Part shown: positions 61,732 through 64,000 of the stretch, in pieces | How positions within the stretch are numbered: the first letter of the stretch is position 1 | Layout of the letters: every line of letters starts with the position of its first letter | Source of the DNA: Dyella halodurans | Lineage (GTDB): Bacteria; Pseudomonadota; Gammaproteobacteria; Xanthomonadales; Rhodanobacteraceae | DNA length: 64,000 nucleotides | NCBI RefSeq assembly: GCF_026283925.1 | Contig: NZ_JAPDPF010000002.1 | Coordinates: forward strand, 558,001 to 622,000 | Reading direction: 5' to 3' | Notes under the pieces: generated by a model | Database searches by the model: none | Seen by the model: only the letters and a program-made list of their open reading frames with translations | What the model was told of the DNA's origin: nothing | Position numbers and translations under genes: made by a program

Positions 61732-61767
61732 TCGTCCTATGCCTTTCATTCGTCCTATGCCTTTCAT
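61732..61767. repeat. 18-bp tandem duplication
   Basis: TCGTCCTATGCCTTTCAT occurs twice in direct tandem (61732-61749 and 61750-61767). It lies in the non-coding gap between the right hicBA repeat and the autotransporter 3' end. It looks like a slippage product; no function is suggested. Confidence 0.8.
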
Positions 61768-61869
61768 ACCTATCTGGTGTTGCCTGGCTGCTCTGGCGGG
61801 GTAAGCGACCGCCAGTATTTCCTTTGGCTTCGCATGGTGCCGCCTTAAAGATCCACCTCCCCAAGACGA

Positions 61870-64000
61870 CTACCAGGCGTACTTGGCCCCCAACCGCACG
61901 ATCGTGGCGCGGTAGTTTTGATTGCCCCATTGGTAACCTAGATTGGTCCAGGCCGACCAGCCGTGGCTTAGTTGGAGGTTGATGCCGGCCTTCGCTTCGT
62001 AGCGGTCCTTCGGATAGAGATCCTTGAGCACGACTTGGTTGAACGCCAGCGCGTTGTCCACGCTGTCGTGCCACCAGTTCAAGGTCAGGTAGGGCTGCAG
62101 GCGCTGGCCGTCATCGGTCACCCAGTTGTGATACGTCCTCAGCCCCAAACGTGAGATCCAGCCGCTTCCGTCGCTACCGCTAACGTGCGTGCCGTTCACT
62201 TCGTCCACGTCGTCCTGACCGTAGTTGACGTAGATGAGCTGCGCTTGCGGCTCCAGCATCCAGTCGCTTCCTTGCCGTATGCGCAAGGCATAGCCGGTCT
62301 CGCCGGAAAGGTTCAGCGCATGGGAGTCGTAGCGAACATCGGGCAGCGTGTCGCCCTCCACCGTGTTTCGGAACCAGCCGTAGGTACCCCAGGTGTCGAC
62401 GTACCAGCCGAGCTTGTCCTTGTCGTCCTGGTACCAGGTGCCGTAGGCGCCCACGCTCCAGCCGTGGATATCGCCTCTGGCACGCGCCGGGTCCCCGGCG
62501 GAAACGGTGTCGCTGCGCGCGCTGCCGTAGCCGACCATGATGCCCAGATGCAGGCGGCCACTCTCGCCACCTACGTCCCAGCGCGTCAGGTCGCCACCTC
62601 CCTGAATCAGCGTGCTGTCGGTGTCGACCGCGAAATTGCCATCGCGACTGGTCGAATCCGTCGTCCTGCCGACCACGCGCAGCCACGCCGAGTTCGATGG
62701 GTCGCCGGGGCTGGCGCCCTGGGTTTCGATCCATAGGGGCTCGCCCGCACGGTCATGCAGGCTGTGCACAAACATCTCGCCGGCCTGGCGCTGATCCGCC
62801 AGATAGGCGGCCACTTCTGGACGGTACAAAGGTACCTCCGGCCCCTGCGGAACCACGCCCGGCTCTTCGGTACCCACCTCGGGTTCGCCGGGGCCCTCCT
62901 CGGGTTCCTGGGGACCCACCTCAGGGCCCTGGGGGACCACCTCCGGTTCTTCTGTACCTGGGTCCAGCGGCGGCACCACGGTCGAACGCCCTGAGCGTAG
63001 GTACCAGGCCTGGGCGTTGCCCGGATTGCGGCTGCCGCGAGCCAGCAGGTATTCGTACGGCCCTTCAACGACGCGCTGGCTCAGCGCGAACGCTTCGTCG
63101 TCGGTGCTGCCGCCGTTGAGCGTATCGACGACCAGGATGCCGTTGCCCAAGGTGGCCGCACCGGGGCCACCCGCACGAACGATGCGAAGATAGGTCTGCC
63201 CAGTTGCCGTGCCGCCATCGATGACCAGCCGATCCGAGGGCGAGTTATCGTCGCCCAGGTACGTGTTGAGGCTGATGGTGCCGCGCTGGCCGAGATAGCT
63301 GTTGGTCGTGAGCCGCGTGCCCGGCGAAGTGCCGCTGCCCATGTTGACCAAGCCCGCATTGCTGAGGCTCGCAACCGTCTGGTTGAAACCGTTGAGATTG
63401 AGCGTGCCGGCAGCCTGGACGGCGTAGCTGGCATTCGGACTGAAGGCGTTGGCGATACCGGCGGAAAGTACGCCGCCATAGATCGTGGTGGGGCCCGCAT
63501 AGTTGCTCGAAGCGCTCATCACGGTATTGCCGCTGTAGACATCCACGGCGCCCGTACCGGTAATCACTGGATCGAAGACGTAGTTACCGCTCATGTCCGT
63601 ATGATTGAACACGATCCGGCCGTCACCACTCCCAAAGACCAGCGTCGGCGGGTCCAGCGTGCCAGGCGGCGGAATCGGGGTTTGGCCAGCGGGCGCGCCG
63701 ATGTCCACCGTGCCTACGGAGCCGGCATTCTGCGCGATGGTGACCGCATCGGCGAGCACCTCGCCGCCATTCGCGACGATGAGCGTGCCGGCGCCAAACT
63801 GACCGATAGCGAGCGTCGTGCCGGCATTCAGTACCGAGCCGGCGCCGCTCACCGTGACAGCGCCGCTTCCCCCTTGCAGTGGCGTGGGACAGAACGCTGG
63901 CAGGCCAGAGCACTGGCCTCCGATGGAGGTGCCACCCGTACCGGTGACGGTAACGGTTCCTTGATTGGAGATCGTCAGCGCGCCATTGCCCTGTCCGCCC
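61870..64000 (-). CDS. Autotransporter with C-terminal outer-membrane barrel (5' end outside window)
   Basis: The visible ~710 residues are the C-terminal part of a type Va autotransporter. The reading frame stays open to the right edge, so the start is not in the window. The passenger has beta-helix style Gly/Asn/Ser/Thr repeats (GSVLNAGTTLAIGQFGAGTL, GNTVMSASSNYAGPTTIYGG). A linker of repeated Pro-Glu-Val units (EPEVVPQGPEVGPQEPEEGP, then VPLYRPEV) precedes the barrel, which starts near LWIETQGASPG and ends LGYQWGNQNYRATIVRLGAK-YAW. The final aromatic residue fits barrel assembly. It is likely an adhesin or surface protein. An intrinsic terminator lies at 61611-61641. Confidence 0.9.
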   Translation of the reverse strand, partial: GGQGNGALTISNQGTVTVTGTGGTSIGGQCSGLPAFCPTPLQGGSGAVTVSGAGSVLNAGTTLAIGQFGAGTLIVANGGEVLADAVTIAQNAGSVGTVDIGAPAGQTPIPPPGTLDPPTLVFGSGDGRIVFNHTDMSGNYVFDPVITGTGAVDVYSGNTVMSASSNYAGPTTIYGGVLSAGIANAFSPNASYAVQAAGTLNLNGFNQTVASLSNAGLVNMGSGTSPGTRLTTNSYLGQRGTISLNTYLGDDNSPSDRLVIDGGTATGQTYLRIVRAGGPGAATLGNGILVVDTLNGGSTDDEAFALSQRVVEGPYEYLLARGSRNPGNAQAWYLRSGRSTVVPPLDPGTEEPEVVPQGPEVGPQEPEEGPGEPEVGTEEPGVVPQGPEVPLYRPEVAAYLADQRQAGEMFVHSLHDRAGEPLWIETQGASPGDPSNSAWLRVVGRTTDSTSRDGNFAVDTDSTLIQGGGDLTRWDVGGESGRLHLGIMVGYGSARSDTVSAGDPARARGDIHGWSVGAYGTWYQDDKDKLGWYVDTWGTYGWFRNTVEGDTLPDVRYDSHALNLSGETGYALRIRQGSDWMLEPQAQLIYVNYGQDDVDEVNGTHVSGSDGSGWISRLGLRTYHNWVTDDGQRLQPYLTLNWWHDSVDNALAFNQVVLKDLYPKDRYEAKAGINLQLSHGWSAWTNLGYQWGNQNYRATIVRLGAKYAW

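Noticed and set aside
1-64000. CRISPR array, tRNA or rRNA genes, prophage or insertion sequence
   Set aside because: No regularly spaced repeats, no tRNA-like cloverleaf or rRNA sequence, and no transposase, integrase or phage genes were seen.

Overview
The window is GC-rich, densely packed chromosomal DNA with short intergenic gaps, many ATGA stop/start overlaps and frequent GTG or TTG starts. The gene content and the dispersed ATTCCCGC-GAAA-GCGGGAAT palindromes suggest a gammaproteobacterium of the Xanthomonadales, most likely Rhodanobacteraceae (Rhodanobacter or Dyella type). That placement is inferred from gene style and was not tested by any search. No rRNA, tRNA, CRISPR array, prophage or insertion sequence was seen.

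Region 1 (1-8.8 kb) holds small redox and housekeeping genes: two LysR regulators (one cut by the window edge), an MDR-type reductase, a flavin disulfide oxidoreductase, a DsbA-like protein, a glutathione transferase, an alpha/beta hydrolase, and an SDR plus aldo/keto reductase pair.

Region 2 (8.8-31.4 kb) is a molybdenum region. A minus-strand run carries moeA2, a small unknown gene, modABC, moeA, moaA, moaC, mobA, moaD and a fused moaE-moeB-rhodanese gene, so it covers molybdate uptake and most of bis-MGD cofactor synthesis. Divergent from it are an oxalate/formate-type transporter and fdsGBA-fdhD-fdsD (NAD-dependent Mo formate dehydrogenase), then a small periplasmic molybdopterin-fold protein and napEDABC (periplasmic nitrate reductase). 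Cofactor supply and two client enzymes therefore sit side by side. Formate could feed electrons to NADH and the quinol pool, and NapC could pass them to nitrate.

Region 3 (31.4-47.3 kb) is a signalling and envelope region. It has a MASE1 histidine kinase with a NarL-type regulator, a stand-alone receiver protein, a second NarL-type regulator with Glu at the phosphorylation site, a patatin/beta-barrel (type Vd) protein, a lipoprotein, DUF2950 and DUF3300 proteins, an outer-membrane protein and several small genes. A 15-bp motif, CTAAGTAGAATTACG, recurs in the control regions of this cluster.

Region 4 (47.5-56.7 kb) is metal resistance: a cusCBA copper/silver efflux system, a GDCCVxC protein beside a truncated CDF transporter, and an arsenic operon arsR-arsI-arsC-arsC-aqpS without arsB or acr3.

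Region 5 (56.7-64 kb) holds a secreted amidohydrolase, small membrane and PepSY-like proteins, a hicBA toxin-antitoxin pair bracketed by two copies of a ~43-bp repeat, and the 3' part of a large autotransporter that runs off the window.
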